A stretch of 64,000 nt of DNA from Micromonospora sp. NBRC 110009 (GTDB lineage: Bacteria > Actinomycetota > Actinomycetes > Mycobacteriales > Micromonosporaceae): positions 2,728,001-2,792,000 of the forward strand of contig NZ_CP130427.1 in NCBI RefSeq assembly GCF_030518795.1, read 5' to 3'. The position numbers were made by a program, and so were the translations under genes. Below the pieces are notes generated by a model that worked only from the letters and a program-made list of their open reading frames with translations, made no database searches and had not been told where the DNA came from. How positions within the stretch are numbered: position 1 is the stretch's first letter; each line of letters opens with the position of its first letter. Below, in pieces: positions 1 to 8,821 of this stretch.

Positions 1-955
1 CGACGTCCTGATCGACATCCGGTACTCCGGCATCTGCCACTCCGACATCCACACGGCGCGCAGCGAGTGGGGTCCGACCACCTACCCGATCGTGCCCGGC
101 CACGAGATCGCCGGCGTGGTGCAGGAGGTCGGCGCCGAGGTGACGAAGTTCGCCGCCGGCGACCGGGTGGGCGTCGGCTGCATGGTCGACTCCTGCCGGG
201 AGTGCGACAACTGCCGCAAGGGCCTGGAGCAGTACTGCCTGAAGGGCAACGTCGGGACGTACGGCGGGGTCGACGCCGACGGGCAGCCCACCCAGGGCGG
301 CTATTCGCGGGCCATCGTGGTCACCGAGGACTTCGTCCTGCGCATCCCCGAGGGCCTCGGGCTGGACGTGGCCGCGCCGCTGCTCTGCGCGGGCATCACC
401 ACCTACTCCCCGCTGCGGCACTGGGGCGTGGGCCCGGGCAGCCGGGTGGCGATCATCGGCCTCGGCGGGCTCGGCCACATGGCCGTCAAGCTGGCCCACG
501 CCATGGGCGCCGAGGTCACCGTCCTGTCGCAGTCGCTGAAGAAGCGGGAGGACGGGCTGCGGCTCGGTGCCGACCACTACTTCGCCACCTCGGATGAGGA
601 GACCTTCGCCAAGCTGGCCGGGTCGTTCGACTTCATCCTGAACACGGTGAGCGCCAAGATCGACCTGGACGCGTACCTGCGACTGCTCGCGGTGGACGGG
701 ACCCTGGTCAACGTCGGCGCGCCGGAGGACCCGCTGTCGGTGCACGCGTTCTCGCTGATCCCGGCCCGCCGGTCGTTCGCCGGCTCGATGATCGGCGGCA
801 TCGCCGAGACGCAGGAGATGCTCGACTTCTGCGCCGAGCACGGCCTCGGCGCCGAGATCGAGGTCATCCAGGCCGAGCAGATCAACGAGGCGTACGAGCG
901 GGTGCTCGCGTCGGACGTGCGCTACCGCTTCGTCATCGACGCCGCGACGATCTGA
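1..955 (+). CDS. Zinc-dependent alcohol dehydrogenase, YahK/CAD family (5' end outside window)
   Basis: This is the C-terminal majority of a medium-chain NAD(P)-dependent alcohol/aldehyde reductase; roughly 30 N-terminal residues lie before the window. The readable frame begins at base 2. Catalytic-zinc motifs are visible as GICHSDIH and PGHEIAG, and the structural-zinc cysteines lie in [15 protein letters not shown]. The Rossmann motif [13 protein letters not shown] follows. The order and the final RYRFVID motif match the NADPH-type cinnamyl-alcohol-dehydrogenase-like group (YahK, AdhA), which reduces broad aldehydes in the cytoplasm. The gene converges on hmgA across a strong hairpin. Family assignment is firm; the substrate cannot be read from sequence. 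Confidence 0.93.
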   Translation, partial: DVLIDIRYSGICHSDIHTARSEWGPTTYPIVPGHEIAGVVQEVGAEVTKFAAGDRVGVGCMVDSCRECDNCRKGLEQYCLKGNVGTYGGVDADGQPTQGGYSRAIVVTEDFVLRIPEGLGLDVAAPLLCAGITTYSPLRHWGVGPGSRVAIIGLGGLGHMAVKLAHAMGAEVTVLSQSLKKREDGLRLGADHYFATSDEETFAKLAGSFDFILNTVSAKIDLDAYLRLLAVDGTLVNVGAPEDPLSVHAFSLIPARRSFAGSMIGGIAETQEMLDFCAEHGLGAEIEVIQAEQINEAYERVLASDVRYRFVIDAATI

Positions 956-971
956 GCCACCGTCGCCCGGC

Positions 972-1001
972 GGGGGCCGCGTCCGTCCGGACGCGGCCCC
1001 C
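972..1001. terminator. Bidirectional hairpin terminator between adh and hmgA
   Basis: A perfect 14-bp inverted repeat (972-985 with 988-1001) lies between two convergent stop codons. It can act for both transcripts. It lacks a long T tract, as is usual in GC-rich actinobacteria. Confidence 0.75.
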
Positions 1002-1013
1002 GGGGGCGTACGG

Positions 1014-2180
1014 TCAGCCCCGGCGCGCCCAGGTCCAGGCGTACGCGTCGTCCTCACAGGCGGCCGCGGCGTCGCAGAGGTCGAGCGGGCGGAAGGTGTC
1101 CACCATGACCGCCAGCTCGTCGAAGAAGTCCACCCCGATCGAGCGCTCGGCTGCGCCGGGCTGCGGGCCGTGCGTGAAGCCGGACGGGTGCAGCGAGATC
1201 GAGCCCTGCTCGATGCCGGAGCCGCGCCGGGCCTCGTAGTTGCCGCCGGTGTAGAAGAGCATCTCGTCGGAGTCGACGTTGTGGTGGTTGTACGGCACCG
1301 GGATGGCGTCCGGGTGGTAGTCCACCTTGCGCGGCACGAACGAGCAGACCACGAAGTTCGGGCCCTGGAAGGTCTGGTGCACCGGCGGCGGCTGGTGCAC
1401 CCGGCCGGTGATCGGCTCGAAGTCGTGGATGGAGAACGCCCACGGGTACATGTGCCCGTCCCAGCCGACCACGTCGAAGGGGTGGTGGGCGTACGTGTAG
1501 CGGGTCCAGCCCCGGCGGTGCCGGACCAGGACCTCGACGTCCTCGCCGTCGACCAGCAGCGGCGTGTCCGGCCCCCGGACGTCCCGCTCGCAGTACGGCG
1601 AGTGCTCCAGGAACTGCCCGCGGACCGAGAGGTAGCGCTTGGGCGGCCCGACGTGCCCGGCCGCCTCGATGGCGAGCAGCCGGGTCGGCTGGTCGCCGGT
1701 CGGCACCAGGCGGTGGATGGTCGAGGTGGGGATGATGACGTAGTCACCGGCCACCGCCTCCAGCACGCCGAAGGGCGACTCGACGCGCAGCGACCCGGCC
1801 TCCAGGTAGAGGCAGTGGTCGCCGGTGGCGTCCCGGAACAGCGGGGACGGCCGGTCGGCCAGCACGTACGCGATCCGGACGTCGTCGTTGGCGAGCAGGT
1901 ACTGCCGGCCGAGCACCGGGTCCGCGCCGGTCCCGTCGAGCTTGTGGGTGCGCAGGTGCCGCGGCTTGAGCGGCAGGTTCGGCACCCGGGCGACGGCGGG
2001 CGGGGTGAACTCCTCGGCGGCCACGATCGCGGTTGGCGCGTGCCGGTGGTAGAGCAGCGACGAGTCGGAGGAGAAACCCTCCTGGCCGACCAGTTCCTCG
2101 GCGTAGAGGGTGCCGTCGGGCTGACGGAACTGGGTGTGGCGCTTGCGGGGCACCTCGCCGACGCTGCGGTAGTACGGCAT
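1014..2180 (-). CDS. hmgA: Homogentisate 1,2-dioxygenase
   Basis: This non-haem iron dioxygenase opens the ring of homogentisate to maleylacetoacetate in tyrosine and phenylalanine degradation. The 388-residue product begins MPYYRSVGEVPRKRHTQFR; the ATG at 2180 is preceded by GGGAGG at good spacing, whereas the longer open frame upstream has no support. The cupin-type C-terminal half carries the metal-binding signatures NHHNVDSDEMLFY and HPSGFTHGPQPG. It is shorter than animal enzymes (about 445 residues) but normal for actinobacteria. It is divergent from the unknown gene at 2275 and fahA, with a shared intergenic region of 94 bp, so the pathway genes are probably co-regulated. Confidence 0.95.
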   Translation of the reverse strand: MPYYRSVGEVPRKRHTQFRQPDGTLYAEELVGQEGFSSDSSLLYHRHAPTAIVAAEEFTPPAVARVPNLPLKPRHLRTHKLDGTGADPVLGRQYLLANDDVRIAYVLADRPSPLFRDATGDHCLYLEAGSLRVESPFGVLEAVAGDYVIIPTSTIHRLVPTGDQPTRLLAIEAAGHVGPPKRYLSVRGQFLEHSPYCERDVRGPDTPLLVDGEDVEVLVRHRRGWTRYTYAHHPFDVVGWDGHMYPWAFSIHDFEPITGRVHQPPPVHQTFQGPNFVVCSFVPRKVDYHPDAIPVPYNHHNVDSDEMLFYTGGNYEARRGSGIEQGSISLHPSGFTHGPQPGAAERSIGVDFFDELAVMVDTFRPLDLCDAAAACEDDAYAWTWARRG

Positions 2181-2260
2181 CTCGCCTCCCGATATGTCCC
2201 GTTCTCTTGCCGGCGACGTCCGATAATCGGACGCTGTTGTCCGTTCCCCGTAGCGTCCCG

Positions 2261-2266
2261 TAGATT
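2261..2266 (+). promoter_or_regulatory. Putative -10 box for a leaderless transcript
   Basis: TAGATT lies 14 nt before the GTG at 2275 and no Shine-Dalgarno sequence is present. The same arrangement recurs at many genes in this window. Confidence 0.5.
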
Positions 2267-2274
2267 CTTGTGTC

Positions 2275-3141
2275 GTGTCAACGCAGGTGCCCCGCCTCTT
2301 CGCCGGCCTGGTCGACGACGCCGCGGTCTTCCCGCCCGGCAGCGCGCCCGTGCCGGACGCGGTGAGCGCCCACCGTCGGCACCGCGCCGCCTGGTACGCC
2401 GACCTGGTCGGGCCGCTGCTGCTGCCCGCCTCGATCATCACGGCTGGCGAGCTGAGCGGCCTGGTCGACCCCGCCGAGGGCTTCGTCATCGGGCTGATCG
2501 GCGACACCGGCCTCGACCGGCTGCCCGTCGCGCTCTCCTTCCTCGCCCCCGACGGGGTGACCGCCCGGCAGGTCGAGGCGCCCGTCGCCAAGCGCGGCGA
2601 GGACCCGCAGCCCGGCCTGGCCGAGCTGGTGAAGCTCACCGAGCGGCTCGGCGGCACCCCCGTCCACGCCGAAATCCCGCTGACCTTCGGGCTGATGGGC
2701 GCCCTGGACGCCGTCGCCGACGCGCGGGCCGGCGGGCTCCCGGTCGCCGCCAAGTTCCGCACCGGCGGCCTCGCCGCCGAGCTGTTCCCGACCCCGGTCG
2801 AGCTGGCCGCGGTGATCTGCGCCTGCCGGGACCGGGACCTGCCGTTCAAGCTGACCGCCGGGCTGCACCACGCGATCCGCCACCGCGACCCGGAGACCGG
2901 CTTCACCCACCACGGCTTCGTCAACGTGCTCGCCGCGACCCTCGCCGCCACCGACGGCGCCGAGGTGGACGCCGTGGCCGAGCTGCTCGCCGCCACCGAC
3001 CCGGTGCGCGTCGTCGAGCAGGTCCGGGCGCACCGGGACGACGAGCGCCCGCTCTGGGTCGGGTACGGCTCGTGCAGCATCGAGGAACCACTGACCGATC
3101 TGATCCGGCTGGGGCTGGTGAACGGGGGCTTCGAGGAATGA
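2275..3141 (+). CDS. Conserved protein of unknown function in the homogentisate locus
   Basis: This 288-residue soluble protein has no function I can name. Visible conserved-looking blocks are AGLVDDAAVFPPG near the N-terminus, AAKFRTGGL and FKLTAGLHHAIRH in the middle, and HHGFVNVLAA towards the end. The alternation of short hydrophobic strands (VAAKF, LPFKLTAG, LWVGYG) with helices is compatible with a TIM-barrel-like fold, which is my inference. It starts at a GTG without a ribosome-binding site, 14 nt after TAGATT. It lies between hmgA (divergent) and fahA (52 bp downstream, same strand), so a role in homogentisate catabolism is likely. A maleylacetoacetate isomerase is otherwise missing from the locus; see findings. 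Confidence 0.88.
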   Translation: MSTQVPRLFAGLVDDAAVFPPGSAPVPDAVSAHRRHRAAWYADLVGPLLLPASIITAGELSGLVDPAEGFVIGLIGDTGLDRLPVALSFLAPDGVTARQVEAPVAKRGEDPQPGLAELVKLTERLGGTPVHAEIPLTFGLMGALDAVADARAGGLPVAAKFRTGGLAAELFPTPVELAAVICACRDRDLPFKLTAGLHHAIRHRDPETGFTHHGFVNVLAATLAATDGAEVDAVAELLAATDPVRVVEQVRAHRDDERPLWVGYGSCSIEEPLTDLIRLGLVNGGFEE

Positions 3142-3166
3142 GCAAGCGCAGCGAGCGAATCAGCAG
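3142..3166 (+). repeat. Short GC-rich intergenic sequence resembling a dispersed repeat
   Basis: The spacer between the 2275 gene and fahA contains gcaagcgcagcgagcgaatc, with internal repetition of an AGCG-type unit. It looks like low-complexity repeats I associate with Micromonosporaceae intergenic regions. I see no second full copy in this window. Confidence 0.3.
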
Positions 3167-3193
3167 GACCGTTCGGCGGAGCGGAGTGGCGGC

Positions 3194-4393
3194 ATGAGCT
3201 GGGTGACGGGTGCCGACGGTTCGGCGTACGGGGTGACCAACCTGCCGTACGGGGTGTTCCGGCACGGCGGCCGGGAGCCGCGGATCGGCGTACGCATCGG
3301 CGACTTCGTGCTGGACCTGGCCGGCGCGGAGGCCGCCGGGCTGGTGCTGGCCGGCGGGGCGCTGGGCCGGCCCACCCTCAACGACTTCCTGGCGCTCGGC
3401 CGCCCGCAGTGGACCGCCGTCCGGCAGCGGGTCACCGAGCTGCTCACCGACCCCGCGCACCGGCCGGCGGTGGAGCCGCTGCTGGTGCCGCTGCGCGAGG
3501 TGGAGCTGCTGCTCCCGTTCGAGGTGGCCGACTACGTCGACTTCTACTCGTCCGAGCACCACGCGGGCAACGTCGGGCAGATCTTCCGCCCCGGCCAGCC
3601 GCCGCTGCTGCCGAACTGGAAGCACGTGCCGATCGGCTACCACGGCCGGGCCGGCACGGTGGTGGTCTCCGGCACCCCGGTGGTCCGCCCCATCGGGCAG
3701 CGGGCCACCGCGCAGGGGCCGACCACCGGCGCCTCCGTGCGCCTGGACATCGAGGCCGAGGTCGGCTTCGTGGTCGGTCTGCCGAGCCGGCTCGGCGACC
3801 GGGTCCCGGTCGAGGACTTCGCCGACCATGTCTTCGGCGTGGTGCTGGTCAACGACTGGTCCGCCCGGGACATCCAGGCCTGGGAGTACCAACCGCTCGG
3901 CCCGTTCCTGGGCAAGTCGTTCGCCACCTCCGTCTCGGCCTGGGTCACCCCGCTGGACGCCCTGGCCGACGCCTTCGTGCCCGCCCCGGACCAGGACCCG
4001 CCGGTGCAGGACTACCTGCGGGACATCCCGCACCTCGGACTGGATCTGGCCCTCTCGGTGGAGTGGAACGGCGAGCGGGTCGCCGAGCCGCCCTTCGCCA
4101 CCACGTACTGGACGCCGGCCCAGCAGCTCGCCCACCTCACCGTCAACGGGGCGTCGCTGCGTACCGGCGACCTCTACGCCTCCGGCACCGTCTCCGGGCC
4201 CGAGCGCGGCCAGGTCGGCTCGTTCCTGGAGCTGACCTGGGGCGGGGCCGAGCCGGTCAAGTTCGCCGACGGCGGCACCCGGACCTTCCTGGAGGACGGC
4301 GACACGGTCACCATCACCGCCACCGCTCCCGGCCCGGACGGCACCACCATCGCCCTCGGCGAGGTCACCGGGACCATCCTCCCGGCCCGCTGA
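3194..4393 (+). CDS. fahA: Fumarylacetoacetase
   Basis: The enzyme hydrolyses fumarylacetoacetate to fumarate and acetoacetate, the last step of the homogentisate pathway. The 399-residue protein has the small N-terminal SH3-like domain (about residues 15-115) followed by the FAH catalytic domain. Typical active-site motifs are DYVDFYSSEHHA, EAEVGFVVG (metal-binding Glu pair) and NDWSARDIQAWEYQPLG. The ATG at 3194 follows a purine-rich GGAGTGGCGGC stretch. It probably shares a transcript with the unknown gene upstream and is closed by a strong hairpin at 4413-4447. Confidence 0.96.
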   Translation: MSWVTGADGSAYGVTNLPYGVFRHGGREPRIGVRIGDFVLDLAGAEAAGLVLAGGALGRPTLNDFLALGRPQWTAVRQRVTELLTDPAHRPAVEPLLVPLREVELLLPFEVADYVDFYSSEHHAGNVGQIFRPGQPPLLPNWKHVPIGYHGRAGTVVVSGTPVVRPIGQRATAQGPTTGASVRLDIEAEVGFVVGLPSRLGDRVPVEDFADHVFGVVLVNDWSARDIQAWEYQPLGPFLGKSFATSVSAWVTPLDALADAFVPAPDQDPPVQDYLRDIPHLGLDLALSVEWNGERVAEPPFATTYWTPAQQLAHLTVNGASLRTGDLYASGTVSGPERGQVGSFLELTWGGAEPVKFADGGTRTFLEDGDTVTITATAPGPDGTTIALGEVTGTILPAR

Positions 4394-4412
4394 GCCGCCC
4401 TTCCGCACTCCC

Positions 4413-4447
4413 CGTCCCCGGTCGCACCCGCTGTGCGACCGGGGACG
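4413..4447 (+). terminator. Rho-independent-like terminator after fahA
   Basis: A perfect 15-bp stem (4413-4427 with 4433-4447) with a 5-nt loop is followed by TTTCC. It lies 20 bp after the fahA stop codon. Confidence 0.8.
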
Positions 4448-4532
4448 TTTCCTTCGGCGTTGATCGACGCGGATTGCGTTCGCCCCGGCGGTGCGGGCCG
4501 GGGCGCACCGGGTGGAACCGAAGGGAACGAGG

Positions 4533-4742
4533 ATGACCGAGCTGACCGGCGCCGTCTGGCGCACCAGTAGCCGCTCCAACGACCAGGGTCTCTGCGTCGA
4601 GGTGGCGACCAACGCGATCGCCGCGCACGGCGTGGTGGGGGTACGCGACTCCAAGGACCAGGCCGGCCCGACGCTCGCGGTCAGCCCGCCGGGGTGGACG
4701 GCGTTCGTCACCGCGATCCGGGCCGAGACGTTCCACCGCTGA
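4533..4742 (+). CDS. DUF397 domain protein
   Basis: This 69-residue protein is essentially a single DUF397 domain. The signature is readable as WRTSSRSND, CVEVATN, VGVRDSKD and the C-terminal W-x-x-F-V pattern (GWTAFVTAIR). Such proteins are abundant in actinobacteria and usually accompany a helix-turn-helix (XRE) regulator, as in the BldB/AbaA-like systems. No such partner is adjacent here, so this copy is an orphan. The ATG at 4533 is preceded by GGAACGAGG; an earlier in-frame start at 4491 would add 14 residues outside the domain. Confidence 0.9.
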   Translation: MTELTGAVWRTSSRSNDQGLCVEVATNAIAAHGVVGVRDSKDQAGPTLAVSPPGWTAFVTAIRAETFHR

Positions 4743-4858
4743 CCCCCCGGCTGCCGGGCGTCCGGTGCCCCGACCCGAGGGCACCGGTGGTGGAAATGTC
4801 ACCCGAGACTCCCCGTTTCCCGTTCACGCCCCGTACCGTGGACGATACGGGAGGTGTC

Positions 4859-5341
4859 ATGTCCACGGTGACGGTCAGCGAGCTCATCGAAGCCCAGGAC
4901 GTCGACGTCTGGCGGCTCCTCACCGATCTCCCCGCGCGGGCCGGCTGGCTCTCCGCCGTCAGCGCGGTCGACGTGCTCACCTCCGGTGAGTTCGGTCCCG
5001 GCACCGCCTGGTGCGAGACCCGGGTCCGGCCGGACGGCGCCGCGGAGCCGGAGGAGTTCATCGTGGTCGAGGCGGTGGCCCCGGCCCGGCTGGTGCTCAG
5101 CTCGCGCGGCGCCGGGGTGGACTATCGGATCACCTGGACGCTGCGGACGGTCGAGCGTCGGCGGCGCGGCTGCACCGAGGTCACCGTCGAGCAGGAGGCG
5201 GTGCCGACCGCCGTGTACGGCCGGATGCTCGCCCTGATCCTCGGCGGCCTCGCCGCCCGGGCGGTCGAGGGTGCCCTCCGGCGCGACCTCGCCGACCTGG
5301 CCCTGGCCGTCGCGCCCCGCCGCTCCGCCGAGGCCGCCTGA
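4859..5341 (+). CDS. SRPBCC (START/Bet v1-like) family protein
   Basis: The 160-residue protein has the features of a polyketide-cyclase/dehydrase-type SRPBCC domain: an early helix followed by DVWRLLTDLPARAGWL, a central antiparallel sheet (FIVVEAVAPARLVLSSR, YRITWTLRTVE) and a long C-terminal helix (LGGLAARAVEGALRRDLADLA). These proteins bind hydrophobic ligands in a deep cavity. Ligand and role are unknown. The ATG at 4859 is preceded by GGGAGGTGTC. It stands alone between DUF397 and a beta-propeller protein. Confidence 0.85.
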   Translation: MSTVTVSELIEAQDVDVWRLLTDLPARAGWLSAVSAVDVLTSGEFGPGTAWCETRVRPDGAAEPEEFIVVEAVAPARLVLSSRGAGVDYRITWTLRTVERRRRGCTEVTVEQEAVPTAVYGRMLALILGGLAARAVEGALRRDLADLALAVAPRRSAEAA

Positions 5342-5450
5342 GCTGGCCCGCCGCCACCTGACCGGTCCCGGGCAACGCCAGCCCGGCGCGCCTGCCGCCG
5401 CGCTGCGGCCTGGAGTTGGCGGTGGGTAGGGTGCCGGGCGGAGGTGCGGC

Positions 5451-6707
5451 ATGGGGAAGCCCGCGGGGCGGCGGTGGATCGTGGTGGCGCTCGCGGCGGT
5501 GCTCGCCGTCGGGGCGGCGGCCGCCGTGCTCCACCGGGTGCTCGCGCCGGCCGAGGTCAGCACGGTCGCCCGGAGCGGGTACCCGCCGGCGGCCGCCACC
5601 CCGCAGGTCGGCGTGATCGGCCGGCTGCCGGTGGCCCCGCTGGTCGTCGACGGCCGGCTCCGCGTCTACGCCGGCACCCGTCAGGTGTACGCCGACCAGC
5701 CGGCCGACCGGAAGCACCGGGTGACCCCCTTCTGGTCCTACCGGCGCTGGCCGGCGAAGGTCGACGGGGTGCTCGCCGACGGCACCACCCTGGTCAGCCG
5801 CTGGTCCGACGGAAAGCTGGTGGCGCTGGACGCGCGTACCGGGCGGGTCGCCTGGCGGGCCGAGGGGCCGGAGCCGGGCATGGTGCCCGAGCCGCGCCGC
5901 ACCTACGCCTCGACGGTCTGGGATCCGGGCGGGCTGTATGTCGCCCGTGCCGCCGACGGCCGGGCCATGCTGGTCGCCGCCGGCGCCGGGCAGCTCGACG
6001 GGTACGACCTGGCCGACGGCCGCCGGCTCTGGCGGGTCGACCGGGAGCGGGGCTGCATCGGCGCCGCCGGCACCACCGCCACCGGCGAGGTGCTCGGGTT
6101 GTTCGCCTGTGACGGCCCGGAGACGGTCGAGTTCCGGGACGCGGCGACCGGCGCGGTACGCAGCCGCTGGCGCCCCCCGGACGCCCCGGACGAGTTCGTG
6201 CTGACCCCGGTGGGCTGTCGGGAAGGGCGCTCCGGGTGCCGGGGGCTGCGCATCTCGCCGCCCGGCGACGGCACCGGCCGGGGCTGGCTGGTCGGCCCCG
6301 GTGCCCCGGTGGCCGCGCCCGCGCTCGACGGGGCGGACGCCGAACTCGACGGCGAGCGGGTCGTCGGCACCTCGGCGGGGGTGGTGACCGGCCGGTCCGC
6401 CCGCACCGGCGAGGAGCTGTGGCGGCGGGCCGACCTCGGACCGGTCCGCATCATCGCGGTCGAGCCCGGCCGGGTGCACCTGCTGACCGTGCGGCGGGAC
6501 CTGGTGACGCTCGACCCGGTCACCGGCGCGGAGCGGTCCCGCTTCGCCTTGAACGTCGGCCACGACGGCATCGGCTGGACGCCCGGCCGGGCGTACGCGA
6601 CGGGTGGGTACGTGGCGGTGGAGCGGTTGCGGGAGCGGGCCAGCCCGGACGACGACGACCAGGCGTACTTCCTGATGGCCGAGCCGGTGCTGCTCGCCGC
6701 CACCTGA
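5451..6707 (+). CDS. Membrane-anchored PQQ-like beta-propeller protein
   Basis: The 418-residue protein has a basic N-terminus followed by one hydrophobic segment (WIVVALAAVLAVGAAAAVL, residues 9-27) that should serve as signal anchor, leaving the rest outside the membrane. The body shows repeats of the WD40/PQQ type (VALDARTGRVAWRAEG, DLADGRRLWRVDRE, RSARTGEELWRRAD, LDPVTGAERSRF), predicting a beta-propeller. No PQQ-liganding dehydrogenase site is evident, so an enzymatic role is not supported. A second protein of the same design lies at 11491. The ATG follows GGAGGTGCGGC. Confidence 0.85.
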   Translation: MGKPAGRRWIVVALAAVLAVGAAAAVLHRVLAPAEVSTVARSGYPPAAATPQVGVIGRLPVAPLVVDGRLRVYAGTRQVYADQPADRKHRVTPFWSYRRWPAKVDGVLADGTTLVSRWSDGKLVALDARTGRVAWRAEGPEPGMVPEPRRTYASTVWDPGGLYVARAADGRAMLVAAGAGQLDGYDLADGRRLWRVDRERGCIGAAGTTATGEVLGLFACDGPETVEFRDAATGAVRSRWRPPDAPDEFVLTPVGCREGRSGCRGLRISPPGDGTGRGWLVGPGAPVAAPALDGADAELDGERVVGTSAGVVTGRSARTGEELWRRADLGPVRIIAVEPGRVHLLTVRRDLVTLDPVTGAERSRFALNVGHDGIGWTPGRAYATGGYVAVERLRERASPDDDDQAYFLMAEPVLLAAT

Positions 6708-6731
6708 GCGGCGGCGAGCAGCCGGCACGGG

Positions 6732-7835
6732 TCAGGCGAGCGCCGCCTCGGCGGCGGCCAGGAAGGCGTCGTTCTCGGCCGGGGTGCCGATGGTGACCCG
6801 GACGCCGTCGCCCGGGAACGGCCGGACGATCACGCCGCGCGCCTCGCACGCCTTGCCGAAGTCGACGGCCCGGTCGCCCAGCGGCAGCCAGACGAAGTTG
6901 GCCTGGCTGGACGGGACGTCCGGGACGAGCTTGCGTACCGCCTCGGTGACCCGGTCCCGCTCGGCGACGACCAGCGCGCAGCGGCGCTCGACCTCGTCGG
7001 CCTGGGTCAGCGCGGCGAGCGCGCCGGCCTGGGCAGCCATGCTGGTGGAGAAGGGCGTGACGACCTTGCGCACCGCGGCGGCCACGCTCGGCTCGGCGAC
7101 CAGCCAGCCGATCCGCAGGCCGGCCAGCCCCCACGCCTTCGAGAGCGTGCGCAGCACCGCCACGTTCGGCCGGTCCAGGTAGCCGAGGGCGTCCGGCACC
7201 TCCGGGTCGGTGACGAACTCCCGGTACGCCTCGTCGATCACCACGAGCACGTCCTCCGGCACCGCGTCGAGGAAGCGGTCCAGCTCCGCCTTGCGCACCG
7301 CCGTGCCGGTGGGGTTGTTCGGGTTGCAGACCAGGATCATCCGGGTCCGGTCGGTCACCGCCGCCGCCATCGAGGCCAGGTCGTGGCCGTGGCCGGCGTC
7401 GTTCGGCACCCGCACGCTGGTCGCGCCGCTGGTCGCCGCGATGATCGGGTACGCCTCGAACGACCGCCACGAGTAGAGCAGCTCGTCGCCGGGCAGGCAG
7501 GTGGCCCGGACCAGGTGCTCGGCCAGCGCCACCGAGCCGCAGCCGGTGGCGATCCGATCGGCGTCGACGCCGTACCGCTCGGCGAGGGCCTGGCGCAGCG
7601 CCACCACGCCCATGTCCGGGTAGCGGTGCGAGCCGGCCACCGCCTCGGCGACCGCCTCCACCACGCCCGGCAGCGGGCCGTAGGGGACCTCGTTGCTGGC
7701 CAGCTTGATCGCCTCCGGCAGGCCCAGCTCGCGGGCCAGGTCGGCGGGGCTGCGCCCGGGCACGTAGTTGGGCAGCGCGTCCAGGTCGGCGCGGGTGAGC
7801 CGCAGCGGAGGCTGGTGACGTCCGGTGTCGGTCAT
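6732..7835 (-). CDS. pat: Aromatic amino acid aminotransferase (HisC/Pat family)
   Basis: This PLP-dependent class I/II aminotransferase (367 residues) is named for its resemblance to mycobacterial Pat (HisC2): IKLASNEVPYGPLPG, GCGSVALAEHLV, WRSFEAYP, VCNPNNPTGT, IDEAYREFV, the PLP-lysine region TLSKAWGLAGLRIGW and SQANFVWLPLGD. The family includes histidinol-phosphate aminotransferase, so annotation as HisC is possible. Genomic position decides for me: it is the last gene of an hppD-RDD-RDD-pat unit, and aromatic transamination of tyrosine supplies the HppD substrate 4-hydroxyphenylpyruvate. Its ATG overlaps the stop of the upstream RDD gene by the ATGA pattern. Confidence 0.85.
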   Translation of the reverse strand: MTDTGRHQPPLRLTRADLDALPNYVPGRSPADLARELGLPEAIKLASNEVPYGPLPGVVEAVAEAVAGSHRYPDMGVVALRQALAERYGVDADRIATGCGSVALAEHLVRATCLPGDELLYSWRSFEAYPIIAATSGATSVRVPNDAGHGHDLASMAAAVTDRTRMILVCNPNNPTGTAVRKAELDRFLDAVPEDVLVVIDEAYREFVTDPEVPDALGYLDRPNVAVLRTLSKAWGLAGLRIGWLVAEPSVAAAVRKVVTPFSTSMAAQAGALAALTQADEVERRCALVVAERDRVTEAVRKLVPDVPSSQANFVWLPLGDRAVDFGKACEARGVIVRPFPGDGVRVTIGTPAENDAFLAAAEAALA

Positions 7836-8821
7836 GGGGTGTCTCCCGGGGGGTTGGCGCGGTCGCGCGGGGTGGTACGGGTGTCGGGCCTGGTACGGGG
7901 AAGCTGGACCACCACGGTCTGCGCGCGCTTGTCGTGCAGCGCCTGGCGCAGCGGCTGGTCGAAGAGCACGGAGACGGCGTCCATGAACTGGAGCAGCAGG
8001 CCGAAGCCGGCGCAGTACCAGAGCAGGGTGGGCAGGCCGAGGGTGGTCCAGCGCCGGGTGGCCCGGCCGAAGCCGAGCGGCTGGTCGGCCTCGACCGGCA
8101 GCGCCCGGATGCCCATCACGCGCTTGCCGAAGGTCTGCCCGCGGGCGGCCATCGAGGGCACCTCGTAGGCGAACCACAGCGCGGCGACGATCAGCACGAT
8201 GGCGAGCCACAGCGCGTCGGTCTGCTGACCGGCGGGCGGTAGCGGCGCCGTGGTGGCGTCAGGCGTCTCGGCCCGCCGCCAGGCCTCCCGAAGAGGGGGA
8301 GCGAGTTCACCGAGGAGGCGCCACACGAACCAGCCGTTCACCGCGACGTTGAGCAGGAACAGCACGAAGATGTCAATGAGGCGGGCGACCAGCCGGGCGC
8401 CGTACGAGGCGAGCGGGAGCCCGTGCGGGCGCGGCAGGGGGGGCCGCGCCGGCCACGACGGGTACGGCCAGCCCGGCGGCGGCCCCGGCGGCTGGCCGGG
8501 CGCGGGCGGGTGGCCCGGCCACTGCCCCGGCCCGCCGACCGGCTGCCCCGGGTACGGCCCGGCACCCGGTTGCCCCCGGTACGGCGCGCCGACCGGCTGT
8601 CCCGCGGCTGGCCCGGGACCGGGCTGCCCCAGATAGCCACCCGGGGCGCCCGGGTGCGGGGTGGGCGCCGGCGCGGCGGCGGGGGCCGGCTCGGGCGACG
8701 GCGGGCCCTCGGGTGGGGTGGCGTCGACCGGGATCGGCGCGCCGATCCACCCCTCGCCGTCCCAGTACCGTCGGGTCTCGGGGTCGGCGGGGTCGACGTA
8801 CCAGCCCGGTTGCACGCTCAC
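7832..8821 (-). CDS. DUF2510-RDD family membrane protein
   Basis: The 329-residue protein begins at GTG with a DUF2510 motif (QPGWYVDPADPETRRYWDG, residues 4-22), continues with a long Pro/Gly-rich linker (about residues 35-130), and ends in an RDD domain with the marker ARLVARLIDIFVLFLLN and further membrane helices (LWLAIVLIVAALWFAYEV; LPTLLWYCAGFGLLLQFM). RDD proteins are small polytopic membrane proteins of mostly unknown role. It overlaps both neighbours by 4 bp (GTGA upstream, ATGA downstream), so translation is coupled. Next to hppD and pat, a role in uptake or export of an aromatic compound is possible but speculative. Confidence 0.88.
   Translation of the reverse strand: MSVQPGWYVDPADPETRRYWDGEGWIGAPIPVDATPPEGPPSPEPAPAAAPAPTPHPGAPGGYLGQPGPGPAAGQPVGAPYRGQPGAGPYPGQPVGGPGQWPGHPPAPGQPPGPPPGWPYPSWPARPPLPRPHGLPLASYGARLVARLIDIFVLFLLNVAVNGWFVWRLLGELAPPLREAWRRAETPDATTAPLPPAGQQTDALWLAIVLIVAALWFAYEVPSMAARGQTFGKRVMGIRALPVEADQPLGFGRATRRWTTLGLPTLLWYCAGFGLLLQFMDAVSVLFDQPLRQALHDKRAQTVVVQLPRTRPDTRTTPRDRANPPGDTP

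Noticed and set aside
1170..3197. Very long open frames antisense to real genes (for example opposite hmgA, hppD, rlmB-msiK and the permease/PAP2 block)
   Set aside because: They arise from high GC content; their translations are low-complexity Arg/Ala/Gly/Pro sequences without family motifs, while the opposite strand has clear domains.
6732..7835. Histidinol-phosphate aminotransferase of histidine biosynthesis
   Set aside because: No other his gene is nearby, and the sequence motifs and hppD linkage favour an aromatic aminotransferase; a double role remains possible.
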